From contig NZ_JAFEWC010000004.1 of NCBI RefSeq assembly GCF_017355875.1, forward strand, positions 76,989 through 140,988: 64,000 nt of DNA, read 5' to 3'. The position numbers and the translations under genes were made by a program. The notes below the pieces were generated by a model, which saw only the letters and a list, made by a program, of their open reading frames with translations, did not search any database and was not told where the DNA came from. Each line of letters starts with the position of its first letter. Position 1 is the first letter of the stretch. The DNA comes from Aridibaculum aurantiacum (lineage in GTDB: Bacteria > Bacteroidota > Bacteroidia > Chitinophagales > Chitinophagaceae). Below are positions 43,649-51,586 of the stretch, piece after piece.

Positions 43649-44530
43649 ATGCAGGAGAACATCTTCATTTTGCCGGATAAACGTCAGCTAGGTTATGCTG
43701 TGTATGGACCTGTGAACGGACAGCCGGTGTTGTATTTTCACGGCACGCCTAGTTCGAGGTTAGAACCGATGTTGTTACTTGGATATAACAAGGATATAGA
43801 TGTTTTGACGAACCGCTACAACCTCCGGCTTATTGCTATCGACAGGCCAGGTATGGGTCTTTCTACTTATGATCCTAACGGTTCTTTTGCATCGTGCGCT
43901 GCAGATGCAGTTGCTTTATTAGATCATCTAAACATCGATACATTCAAGATCCTCTGCTGGTCAGGTGGAGGCTCGTTCACATTATCTACATCCTATCATT
44001 ATCCTAATCGCGTATTAAGTGCACATATCATTTGTGGCTTCACACGCAGCTTTGCTGATCCTGGGGTATTTGCTAATATGGGCGGTAACAAATATTACTT
44101 TGGTGCGGCAAGATTTACTCCCCGCATAATGCAGTTCATTATGAACTATGTTGGAAAGAAGACGCCTGATCGTCCATTACCGCATTGGCTTTCGCAGCTC
44201 AAGCCTGTTGACCTTAACCTGATGAAAGACCTCCGTGCATTCCGGCAGCTAAGCAAGGTTACACTGAATGAAGCGTGCAGGGTAAACAGTAAAGGCCTCG
44301 TACATGAAGCACGGCTGTACTATGGAGACACTGGTTATTCGCTTGGTAAAATTCAACCACCAGTTCACTACTGGTGGGGAACAGATGATAATGTAGTTAC
44401 CAAAGTGCATGCAACTTCAGTAGAGCAGCAGGTACCTAATAATACCATGCATTACCGGCAGGGAGAAGCTCACTTGTCGCTTTATGTAAATTATATAGAA
44501 GAGATACTGAAGGTGCTTGCTGAGGCGTGA
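43649..44530 (+). CDS. Alpha/beta hydrolase
   Basis: The 293-residue product starts at the first ATG (43649; the frame is open from a TTG at 43622). It has an HGTPSSRLE oxyanion motif near residue 31, IDRPGMGLS, and the nucleophile region LCWSGGGSFTLS, with the Ser near residue 104 in S-G-G-G rather than G-x-S-x-G. A His in GEAHLSLYV near residue 278 completes the triad. The proline iminopeptidase/haloalkane-type core is clear, the substrate is not. The modified elbow (W-S-G-G) occurs in other hydrolases of this type. Confidence 0.85.
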   Translation: MQENIFILPDKRQLGYAVYGPVNGQPVLYFHGTPSSRLEPMLLLGYNKDIDVLTNRYNLRLIAIDRPGMGLSTYDPNGSFASCAADAVALLDHLNIDTFKILCWSGGGSFTLSTSYHYPNRVLSAHIICGFTRSFADPGVFANMGGNKYYFGAARFTPRIMQFIMNYVGKKTPDRPLPHWLSQLKPVDLNLMKDLRAFRQLSKVTLNEACRVNSKGLVHEARLYYGDTGYSLGKIQPPVHYWWGTDDNVVTKVHATSVEQQVPNNTMHYRQGEAHLSLYVNYIEEILKVLAEA

Positions 44531-44600
44531 AAACAATAATCTCCTTTTTACCAACATTTCCAGCAAAGCATATGGCTACCAGCCGCGCTGCCTGCGGCTA

Positions 44601-44608
44601 TATTTTTG
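44601..44608 (+). promoter_or_regulatory. Bacteroidota -7 box for the hypothetical gene at 44629
   Basis: TATTTTTG matches TAnnTTTG, 20 nt before the ATG at 44629. Confidence 0.5.
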
Positions 44609-44628
44609 CATATTGTTTCTTACAAAAA

Positions 44629-45180
44629 ATGGCTATGGATATAAATCAGCAACAACTGGAAATGAATGTTAACCTGCACTCGCTCAGGCCTGAGTTTCTT
44701 AACAGGGAGTTGCACTACATCATTGCTTCTGACGAAAACAATTTCCGTTTTGTATCATGGGACCAGGAGCCATCTGGCAGCGAAATGAAATTCTACTGTT
44801 TCCTGGTGGAAAAAGAATTGCACATACCTGCAGGTAATGTGACACTTAAAGAAAGTTATATACTGGACACTAAGCCAATGTACCCGTTGATAAGCAATGC
44901 TGAAGATTTCATTGTTACCATAAAAAGCATGGACAAGGGTGCCACTAAATGTGTAAGAAAATTTGCTGATGATGACATTGACAATATTCAAAAAGAACTG
45001 CAGGCAGCATATGGCAATGTTGAGCAACATATGGTAAAGAGCCCCGAGTTTCAACACCTGCTGCTCGTGCTCGATAATGTAGAGATTTCAATATCTGCTA
45101 CCATGGTATACTTCAAGCAAAAAGTGCAGTTTACCGAACAGCATTACCAGCACATAAAAGAAGAGGCACAGCAACAGTAA
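44629..45180 (+). CDS. Hypothetical protein
   Basis: The 183-residue product (from ATG 44629, or 44635) has no signal peptide or membrane segment and no family I recognise. It is a mixed alpha/beta-looking cytoplasmic protein with a helical middle (KFADDDIDNIQKELQAAYG). The frame extends upstream to 44527, but a -7 box lies inside that extension, so the shorter form is preferred. Confidence 0.65.
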   Translation: MAMDINQQQLEMNVNLHSLRPEFLNRELHYIIASDENNFRFVSWDQEPSGSEMKFYCFLVEKELHIPAGNVTLKESYILDTKPMYPLISNAEDFIVTIKSMDKGATKCVRKFADDDIDNIQKELQAAYGNVEQHMVKSPEFQHLLLVLDNVEISISATMVYFKQKVQFTEQHYQHIKEEAQQQ

Positions 45181-45210
45181 CCTTCACCGTTATCACCTGC
45201 GCATACACCC

Positions 45211-45218
45211 TATTTTTG
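45211..45218 (+). promoter_or_regulatory. Bacteroidota -7 box immediately before a start codon
   Basis: TATTTTTG ends 4 nt before the ATG at 45223, which predicts a transcription start at or near the ATG. Confidence 0.45.
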
Positions 45219-45222
45219 CCGC

Positions 45223-45624
45223 ATGATAGATGCAAATGAATTACGTATTGGCAACTATATTTTACACAAAGCAAGTGTAAGGATACTGCCGGTGAAATGT
45301 ACGCTTCAACATTTTGAGCTGCTGGCAAAAGGGCAGGCGAAAGATATGTTTCCAATAACGTTTAAACCTGATATTCTGCAGAAGTGCGGGTTCATTGAAA
45401 ACAAGAAATATTATCAATACCCTGAGGTGAGAGAGTATGTGCTTACGCTTCCTGTGCTGGGCAATAATAAGAACGAGATCTATGCCTATATCAACAGCAA
45501 CAACCAGGCTTATGCACGTGCTACAGTCAATGATCTTGTTATTAGCAACAACATCCACCACCTGCACCAGCTGCAAAATCTTTATCACGCTTTAGTAGGC
45601 ACTGAATTGGATATAACATTGTGA
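45223..45624 (+). CDS. Hypothetical protein with phage-associated ELRIGN / HQLQNLY pattern
   Basis: The 133-residue product starts MIDANELRIGNYI and ends LHQLQNLYHALVGTELDI, a pairing I recall from small Bacteroidota proteins often found in phages and mobile elements. No function is known to me. It lies 3 nt before the aldo/keto reductase gene and may be co-transcribed with it. No other phage gene is nearby. Confidence 0.65.
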   Translation: MIDANELRIGNYILHKASVRILPVKCTLQHFELLAKGQAKDMFPITFKPDILQKCGFIENKKYYQYPEVREYVLTLPVLGNNKNEIYAYINSNNQAYARATVNDLVISNNIHHLHQLQNLYHALVGTELDITL

Positions 45625-45627
45625 TGT

Positions 45628-46521
45628 ATGGAATACAAGCAACTTGGAAAATCAGGATTAAAGATCAGCCGTACTGGATTTGGCTGTATGTCGCTGCAAC
45701 CAACGCAGCACAATGTGCAATACCTGGTGGATGAAGCCATCAGTAATGGCATTAACTATTTTGATACCGCTGACCTGTACGATAAAGGACTGAATGAAGA
45801 GATTATAGGAAAAGCAATCAAAGGTCAACGGGAGAAAGTGGTTGTTGCTACTAAAGTTGGAAACCAATGGCGCCCCGATGACAGTGGCTGGGACTGGAAC
45901 CCGCGCAAGTCATACATCTTACAAGCAATAGATGAAAGCCTGCGCAGGTTGCAAACAGATTATATTGACCTTTACCAACTGCATGGTGGTACCATTGATG
46001 ATCCCATTGATGAAACAATAGAAGCTTTTGAAATACTGAAGCAGCAGGGGAAGATCAGGTACTACGGCATATCATCTATTCGTCCGAATGTGATAAGAGA
46101 ATATGTGAGGCGCTCAAACATCAGTAGCGTGATGATGCAGTTTAGCCTGCTGGACCAGCGCCCGCTTGAAACATGCCTGCCGCTATTACAGAACAACAAC
46201 ATAGGCGTATTGGCGCGGGGAAGTGTGGCCGGTGGTTTATTGGTTGATAAGCCTGCCAAAGCTTACCTGGATCATTCAATAGAAGAAGTGTTAGCAGCAC
46301 AACAGGCTGTGCAACAGAGTTCACCAGGTAGTCGGTCTGCTGCGCATACAGCCATTCAGTATGTACTTCATCATGCAGCAGTTACAGCTGCTGTTGTTGG
46401 TATAAGAACACAAAAACAATTGCAGGATGCACTTGCCGCATCAGCGTTTTCACTTTCAGCAGAAGAAGTACAAACATTACAACAAGCCATTCCTGCAAAA
46501 TTTTACAAGGACCACCGGTAG
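45628..46521 (+). CDS. Aldo/keto reductase
   Basis: The 297-residue TIM-barrel reductase has FDTADLYDKGLNEEIIGKAI (catalytic Asp and Tyr, near residue 48), ATKVG with the catalytic Lys near residue 76, and LYQLHGG with the His near residue 117. The catalytic tetrad is intact. It reduces aldehydes or ketones with NADPH; the substrate is not predictable. It follows the small hypothetical gene by 3 nt. Confidence 0.92.
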   Translation: MEYKQLGKSGLKISRTGFGCMSLQPTQHNVQYLVDEAISNGINYFDTADLYDKGLNEEIIGKAIKGQREKVVVATKVGNQWRPDDSGWDWNPRKSYILQAIDESLRRLQTDYIDLYQLHGGTIDDPIDETIEAFEILKQQGKIRYYGISSIRPNVIREYVRRSNISSVMMQFSLLDQRPLETCLPLLQNNNIGVLARGSVAGGLLVDKPAKAYLDHSIEEVLAAQQAVQQSSPGSRSAAHTAIQYVLHHAAVTAAVVGIRTQKQLQDALAASAFSLSAEEVQTLQQAIPAKFYKDHR

Positions 46522-46624
46522 AAGAGAATGCAAAACATTGATGAGATCCACCCTAATTTACCAGCTGGTGATGTTCAAATGTTTACCGCATAACAATCTT
46601 AATGTGCTGGTATTTTATCAACCC

Positions 46625-46632
46625 TATTTTTG
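46625..46632 (+). promoter_or_regulatory. Bacteroidota -7 box for the ankyrin gene
   Basis: TATTTTTG matches TAnnTTTG, 24 nt before the ATG at 46657. Confidence 0.5.
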
Positions 46633-46656
46633 CAGCAGTAACTGAACCGTATAACT

Positions 46657-47160
46657 ATGATGGCCGACCAAACTGACATTTTTGATGCATGCCGCCGTGG
46701 CGATGTAGAGCTGGTGGAGAAGATATATGAACGCAATCCTGATATCATACATGTAGAGGATTTCAAAGGTTTCACTCCTCTTATCATTGCAGTGTATAAT
46801 AACCAACCTGCAGTGGTTGACTTTTTATTAAGTAAAGGCGCAAGAGCCGAAATGCAAGACCAGGCCGGCAACACGGCATTGATGGGTGTGTGCTTTAGAG
46901 GATATATAGATATCGCTAAAAAATTACTGGATGTAGGTGCAGAGGTAAACCAAAGGAATTACCAGGGAGCTACAGCACTTACATTCGCCGCCACTTTTGG
47001 TCATTTAGAAATAGCCGAATTGCTGTTGCAAAAAGGAGCCGATATGACCATTCCAGATAGTCGTGGTAAGAGTGCTTTTGATCATGCCATCATACAAGAA
47101 AATGAAGACATGATAAAACTGTTGCAACGGTACCAGGAAGCCGATCATGATAATCAATAA
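46657..47160 (+). CDS. Ankyrin repeat protein
   Basis: The 167-residue protein consists of about four ankyrin repeats from residue 5 on, with the typical GFTPLIIAVYNNQPAVVDFLLSKGA, GNTALMGVCFRGYIDIAKKLLDVGA and GATALTFAATFGHLEIAELLLQKGA units. There is no signal peptide, so it is likely a cytoplasmic protein-binding scaffold. Small Bacteroidota ankyrin proteins are sometimes paired with catalase genes; none is visible here. Confidence 0.92.
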   Translation: MMADQTDIFDACRRGDVELVEKIYERNPDIIHVEDFKGFTPLIIAVYNNQPAVVDFLLSKGARAEMQDQAGNTALMGVCFRGYIDIAKKLLDVGAEVNQRNYQGATALTFAATFGHLEIAELLLQKGADMTIPDSRGKSAFDHAIIQENEDMIKLLQRYQEADHDNQ

Positions 47161-47255
47161 GAACATCTATACCTGTTTCTATCAAAGGAAGAAATCAACT
47201 GGTCTTGACATTAGCAACATTCAAACTGCCTATACTTTCCAAAGCAGGTTGTAAT

Positions 47256-47708
47256 TTAACTATTGCCATAAGCCGCAATAACAGCCAGAAGCAACACAAT
47301 AGCCACACCACAAAGTATAAGCGATATAGTGCCTAATGTGCGACCCATTCTTGCATTGCGTACATCTGTGGCACCCTCCCGTATTGCTGATGTGCCAGTG
47401 GTGATAGCAAGTATACCTAAAGGCAAAGAGGCAAAACCTGCCAAAGGAAGTAAAAACATTACTCCCAACGAGACTAAGGCAAATACGCCCAACACCACAG
47501 AGGTGCCTGCTTTTCTATTAGCCCTCTCCACATCCTGCGAATTGTTCTTCTTTTTAAAAAGATCGAATAACCGCTGAACGAGTGATCTATGCTGATCATT
47601 GGAAGATATGGTTGTTGGTGTTACATCTAAAGCCACACTGGTGGTAGTTGCGGCGTTGGTTGTGAATGTTTGCATGCTTACTAGGAGGAGAATTACTATT
47701 CGGTACAT
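47256..47708 (-). CDS. Secreted/membrane hypothetical protein, DUF4190-like
   Basis: The 150-residue product has an N-terminal signal-like segment and two C-terminal membrane helices (about residues 67-100 and 120-147) joined by a loop with AIREGATDVRNARMGRTLG, the pattern of DUF4190-type proteins. The function is unknown. A 29-bp perfect palindrome lies 20 nt upstream of the ATG and may be its operator or leader hairpin. Confidence 0.7.
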   Translation of the reverse strand: MYRIVILLLVSMQTFTTNAATTTSVALDVTPTTISSNDQHRSLVQRLFDLFKKKNNSQDVERANRKAGTSVVLGVFALVSLGVMFLLPLAGFASLPLGILAITTGTSAIREGATDVRNARMGRTLGTISLILCGVAIVLLLAVIAAYGNS

Positions 47709-47728
47709 AGCTGTTGTTTTAGTTTTTC

Positions 47729-47757
47729 ACTACGGTAGTTTTAAAAACTACCGTAGT
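47729..47757. promoter_or_regulatory. 29-bp perfect palindrome upstream of the DUF4190-like gene
   Basis: ACTACGGTAGTTTT, one central A, then AAAACTACCGTAGT: both 14-bp arms match exactly. No T run follows on either strand. It could be a dimeric repressor site or a stable leader hairpin. Confidence 0.55.
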
Positions 47758-47892
47758 ATCACTCTTCCATCAATGTACAATGGAAACAACAGAAATGCAA
47801 TGGCCAAAAATTGGAAAAGCAAAAAATTGTGGTGTAAATTGTAAACCTGCAAAACTTATAACAACCAGAATTAGCAATACCTGTCCCACTGC

Positions 47893-48345
47893 ATGAACAA
47901 CCCGGACCTGCATAAACTACAGCTAAAGATCGTCAGGGTGAAGATTCACATAGTTATGTCTCTGCTAGCAATAGCCGCAATACTTGCTGGGTTCATTTAC
48001 CAGGATGACGGACAGCCAGAAGTGAAACAGACATATTGCGCTACCGTTTCACCAGATTATCCAATAAGTAGAAACGATGCAGGTAGGGCGTTATTCAGCT
48101 CCAATTGTGCCAGTTGTCATGCCATACACAAAGACCTTACAGGACCTGCCTTAGAGAACTTTGATGATAGAATGTCAATGGATTTTTTCCGGCTGTTTCT
48201 TCGTAATCCCCAGAAAGCATACAAACAAGATTTCTATATACGCGCACTAGCAGAGAAATTCAATGGCGGAGAGCATATACCATTCAAACTCGCCAAAGCA
48301 GAGATTGACAGTTTAGCAGCCTACATCATCGAGTCCAGCAGATGA
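47893..48345 (+). CDS. Membrane-anchored c-type cytochrome
   Basis: The 150-residue protein has an N-terminal membrane helix (about residues 18-36) and a single haem site CASCH near residue 75 (SNCASCHAIHKDLTGPAL). The C-terminal helix AEIDSLAAYIIES is typical of small class I cytochromes. The distal ligand is probably a Met in the following segment (DDRMSMDFF), which I cannot confirm. It would carry electrons in the periplasm, anchored to the inner membrane. Confidence 0.87.
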   Translation: MNNPDLHKLQLKIVRVKIHIVMSLLAIAAILAGFIYQDDGQPEVKQTYCATVSPDYPISRNDAGRALFSSNCASCHAIHKDLTGPALENFDDRMSMDFFRLFLRNPQKAYKQDFYIRALAEKFNGGEHIPFKLAKAEIDSLAAYIIESSR

Positions 48346-48362
48346 TGATGTATTAGAAGAAA

Positions 48363-49454
48363 CTATGTCCAGTACAAGATCTTTGCTGCAGGAAACCGCC
48401 TGCCTATCTCCTGGTAAAAAAACCGCTTCATCTGTAGCATTACATCAGCTGGATATACATATTTGCTGCCGCCAAACTTGTTGCGCTTTACTGCCCGTTG
48501 TGCTTCATCAAGGTCAAGACTTGTGTTTGGATACCATCCCAACAGCACCTCTTTAGAGCCGGGCGTAAAACGATGGGTGATCAACTCGAAAGTAAGATCG
48601 GTAGGGAAATCTAGCTTTTGCTCCAGCCTGTCCAGCAGCTTAATATACTCTTCCTGCCAGTTTTCGATAGCCATGATAGGAGCAAGTACTACACCTATAG
48701 GATAAGCGCCGCCGCCTGCTTCTTTTGGCAGCGCCAGTTTGCGCAGTGCAGCCAGTCTTGCTTCAAGTGGCGAAGTGCCTCCTTCCAACCTGCGCGACAC
48801 AGGTTCTGCATTTAGACTTATACGCCAGCGGGTGTGGCCATTGTGTTCTATGTCAAGTAAAGGATCTACCGCATCAAACTTTGTAACAAACCTAAGATGC
48901 GCCTCCGGCTTCTGTCCAAAGAAACGAATGGTCTCTTCCAGGCTACCGGTAAGATGCTCAATACTCAGCGGATCAGTATAACAGCTGGCTTCAAAAGAAG
49001 TGATCTTATTTGCCTGCATATACCGCTCATTATTTTTAAGAATAAGCGGCAGGTTGGCAAATACACGTACCGCCGGTGGGCCTTGCAAGCTGCCGGCCAG
49101 GTAACAATATTGGCAATGTGCAGGACATCCTTCCGCCAGGTGAAACTGGAAATCTGCTGATGGCGGAATGGGCCTTAGCTTGAATGCGGAAGGCGGCGCA
49201 TTAACTATGGCAAGTGTATTCTTAGCCAGCTTATACGTTTCGCGTTCAGTTTCGCCGCGTAAACCGGTAACCCTGTTGTTCTTCATTATTTCTATTGGCA
49301 ATCCAAGCCGCTGTACCCGCTCGTACACCTGCTGACCAAAGGGTTGCTCAAGCGCTTCCGGTACAAATACCACTCGTTTTGGCATCCAAAGTTTAGGATG
49401 CTTTACTGTTGTTTCTGCTGTATTGATTGGAGGAAATTCTACTTCTGTTTGCAT
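48363..49454 (-). CDS. Spore photoproduct lyase-like radical SAM protein
   Basis: The 363-residue protein has the radical-SAM cluster C110-x3-C114-x2-C117 (GCPAHCQYCYLAG) and, 41 residues later, C158 in EASCYTDPLSIEHL. That spacing is close to the 43 residues between the last cluster Cys and the H-donor Cys 141 in Bacillus SplB. The C terminus (LTFELITHRFTPGSK) fits SplB-family proteins. In spore formers the enzyme reverses the 5-thyminyl-dihydrothymine photolesion. In this non-spore-forming lineage the substrate is unknown. It neighbours MtfA-like peptidase on the same strand. Confidence 0.88.
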   Translation of the reverse strand: MQTEVEFPPINTAETTVKHPKLWMPKRVVFVPEALEQPFGQQVYERVQRLGLPIEIMKNNRVTGLRGETERETYKLAKNTLAIVNAPPSAFKLRPIPPSADFQFHLAEGCPAHCQYCYLAGSLQGPPAVRVFANLPLILKNNERYMQANKITSFEASCYTDPLSIEHLTGSLEETIRFFGQKPEAHLRFVTKFDAVDPLLDIEHNGHTRWRISLNAEPVSRRLEGGTSPLEARLAALRKLALPKEAGGGAYPIGVVLAPIMAIENWQEEYIKLLDRLEQKLDFPTDLTFELITHRFTPGSKEVLLGWYPNTSLDLDEAQRAVKRNKFGGSKYVYPADVMLQMKRFFYQEIGRRFPAAKILYWT

Positions 49455-49526
49455 GCCTATACAACACAATTCATGCTCCTGAAGTTGCAGTTTGACAGGC
49501 TGTCATAGATAATAAATAGTTAATGC

Positions 49527-50345
49527 TTATGCCTGTTCTACCTGCTGATTTTTGCTGGTTTCATCATCTTCTTTATGCCTGAAGATCTTTGTCAGCAAAC
49601 GGTATAATTCAGGATGATTTTGCTGTAACAGTTCCGGCTGCTCGAAAAAATATTCAGAAGCAACAGCAAAAAATTCTGCCTGGTTGGTGGCACCATAAGG
49701 ATCAATATCTGACTGCTCATCGTGTATCTGCTGTATCTTATACTGCATCAGGCTGAGCCACGGCAAAACATACTGCTGGTCTACCAAAGAACGGGGCACA
49801 CCGTCTACTGCTCCGTCTGTTTTATCAATTAAATGAACAAATTCATGGATGCCTGTATTGGTTTTGCTTTCAGAATTCATAAAGCCATAGCGCAGGTCAG
49901 GCTTCGAAAGGATCATCATGTTTTGATATGGTCCATCACCCACCACACCGGCTCGTGTTCTTTCTTCTCCTTCCTGGTTAAATTCATGATCGAAACTACC
50001 CGGGTACAGCAGCACTTCGTTCAGGTTCATGTACTCCCAGTTATGAAAATTGAATATGGGAATGATGGCACTGGCCGCAATAAATAGCTGGTCTATACGC
50101 TCCACCTCAGTATTCACTCCTGTGATCTTGACATTAGAAAGAAAATGCACCATCCGCTGCTCAAACTCCTGTTGCAGTTCTGCACTCAATTTTCGGTAAA
50201 AAGAAACGTACTGACATAGCAGCATCCTGTCACTTTCCTGCAAGGGAGGAAAAGGCTTTAGTGGCCTCCTTCTATAGCGAATGATGATATATAGAATAGC
50301 TAAAGCGCCTACCGATGAAACTATAATGGCTACCCGTTCTATCAT
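49527..50345 (-). CDS. mtfA: MtfA-like zinc peptidase (M90)
   Basis: The 272-residue protein has a short N-terminal membrane helix and an M90 domain with the zinc site HEFVHLID in GIHEFVHLIDKTDGAVDGVP near residue 165, plus a downstream NQAEFFAVASEYFFEQP block that supplies the third ligand Glu. In E. coli MtfA affects the Mlc glucose regulator; no Mlc is seen here. The family is well spread in Bacteroidota. Confidence 0.87.
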   Translation of the reverse strand: MIERVAIIVSSVGALAILYIIIRYRRRPLKPFPPLQESDRMLLCQYVSFYRKLSAELQQEFEQRMVHFLSNVKITGVNTEVERIDQLFIAASAIIPIFNFHNWEYMNLNEVLLYPGSFDHEFNQEGEERTRAGVVGDGPYQNMMILSKPDLRYGFMNSESKTNTGIHEFVHLIDKTDGAVDGVPRSLVDQQYVLPWLSLMQYKIQQIHDEQSDIDPYGATNQAEFFAVASEYFFEQPELLQQNHPELYRLLTKIFRHKEDDETSKNQQVEQA

Positions 50346-50401
50346 CGGGTGAAAGTAGAAGAAAAATCAGAAGCGGAATAATGCCTCAGATTAAGCATAC
50401 A

Positions 50402-50923
50402 TCAAAAGCTAAAGCTTGCATCCTTTTTTGGGTTATCCAGTTTGGTGCTCTGGCGCTTGCCATTCATCATTACATGGATTATGTTTATCTGCTCTTTAGT
50501 AAGATCATAAAGAATGGAATTACTTACCGCAATCTTTTTTGACGGTGCCAGGTCAGTTACTTCAAAATAACAATACACCGATTCCTTATCCTTTTCAAAA
50601 CCAACAAACTTCAGTTGTACAGGCTTACCTTCTATTTGAAGGCTTAGTCTTCGTTGAATATAATCTTGTATCACCCGGTTATTCTGTTCCTGCAATTTTG
50701 CATTGCCCAGGTCAACAGCGGTTTTATAATTGTGCTTCAATACCTCTTCCATATCATCTACAAACATCTTACAGCTAATTTCCATGGAACGGCTTTGGGC
50801 ATTGTAGTTCATCTCTGTTACGCTTACGTAAAAAGGATGATATACGGTGCTGTTTGCCGTAGTACAAAGAAGAAACACACCCACCACGCAAGCCACCAAA
50901 TACTTATTTAACAAGAAGGACAT
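50402..50923 (-). CDS. DUF6702 family secreted protein
   Basis: The 173-residue product from ATG 50923 has a signal peptide (LVACVVGVFLLCTTANS) and the pattern HPFYVSVTEMNYN, MEISCKMFVDDMEEVL and SVYCYFEVTD of the DUF6702 family. Its function is unknown. It is divergent from the HupE/UreJ gene, 69 nt away, and the trio with HupE/UreJ and M1 peptidase genes recurs in Bacteroidota as far as I recall. Confidence 0.82.
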   Translation of the reverse strand: MSFLLNKYLVACVVGVFLLCTTANSTVYHPFYVSVTEMNYNAQSRSMEISCKMFVDDMEEVLKHNYKTAVDLGNAKLQEQNNRVIQDYIQRRLSLQIEGKPVQLKFVGFEKDKESVYCYFEVTDLAPSKKIAVSNSILYDLTKEQINIIHVMMNGKRQSTKLDNPKKDASFSF

Positions 50924-50992
50924 CAAAAAAAGTTTTCAATACAAAACTCTGGTTTATTTTCAACCGAAGTTTAAACAGGAGATATTTAACAA

Positions 50993-51571
50993 ATGAGTGA
51001 TTTCGGGTTTTACTTTTCCCTCGGATGGGAACACATCATTAGCTTGGATGCTTTAGATCACCAACTTTTTGTGATAGCACTTACTGTATTGTATACTCTG
51101 AAGGACTGGAAGAAAGTGCTGATTTTAGTTACTGCTTTCACCATTGGTCATTCCATCACGCTTGCCCTTAGTACGCTTGATATCATTGCTCTGCCAACGG
51201 AACTGGTGGAGTTCTTGATACCACTTACGATTTCTATTACAGCGTTATTCAATATCATCAAGCGAAAGCCTTCAGTTAAGACGGTACAGGTAAATTATTT
51301 ATTTGCACTATTTTTTGGGTTGATACATGGACTTGGTTTTGCAAATACACTAAAGTTCATGTTGGCAAAAGGGCAAGCTTTGGGCACATCGTTGCTTGCT
51401 TTCAACCTTGGGCTGGAGGTTGGGCAGGTGATTGTAGTCGTTTTGCTACTCTTGCTTACCCATCTTATCCTTAGTTATACCAAAGTACAACAGAGAACAT
51501 GGATCATTTTCATATCTTCCATAGTCCTTGTTGTTTCTTTAAAATTAGTTTTGGAAAGGTTATCATTTTAA
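50993..51571 (+). CDS. HupE/UreJ family membrane protein
   Basis: The 192-residue protein has about five or six membrane helices and the HupE/UreJ_2 pattern: GWEHIISLDALDHQLFVIAL near the start, TAFTIGHSITLALS, and FGLIHGLGFANTL. The histidine-rich membrane motifs suggest metal (nickel or cobalt) transport or binding. It precedes the M1 peptidase gene by 15 nt, so the two form an operon. Confidence 0.87.
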   Translation: MSDFGFYFSLGWEHIISLDALDHQLFVIALTVLYTLKDWKKVLILVTAFTIGHSITLALSTLDIIALPTELVEFLIPLTISITALFNIIKRKPSVKTVQVNYLFALFFGLIHGLGFANTLKFMLAKGQALGTSLLAFNLGLEVGQVIVVVLLLLLTHLILSYTKVQQRTWIIFISSIVLVVSLKLVLERLSF

Positions 51572-51586
51572 ACATACACACTACAG

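Noticed and set aside
44527-44628. N-terminal extension of the hypothetical protein at 44629
   Set aside because: It requires a GTG start and contains the -7 box TATTTTTG; the extension does not look like a signal peptide.
45223-45624. Prophage remnant region
   Set aside because: Only one small phage-type protein is present, with no integrase, attachment-site repeat or structural gene around it.
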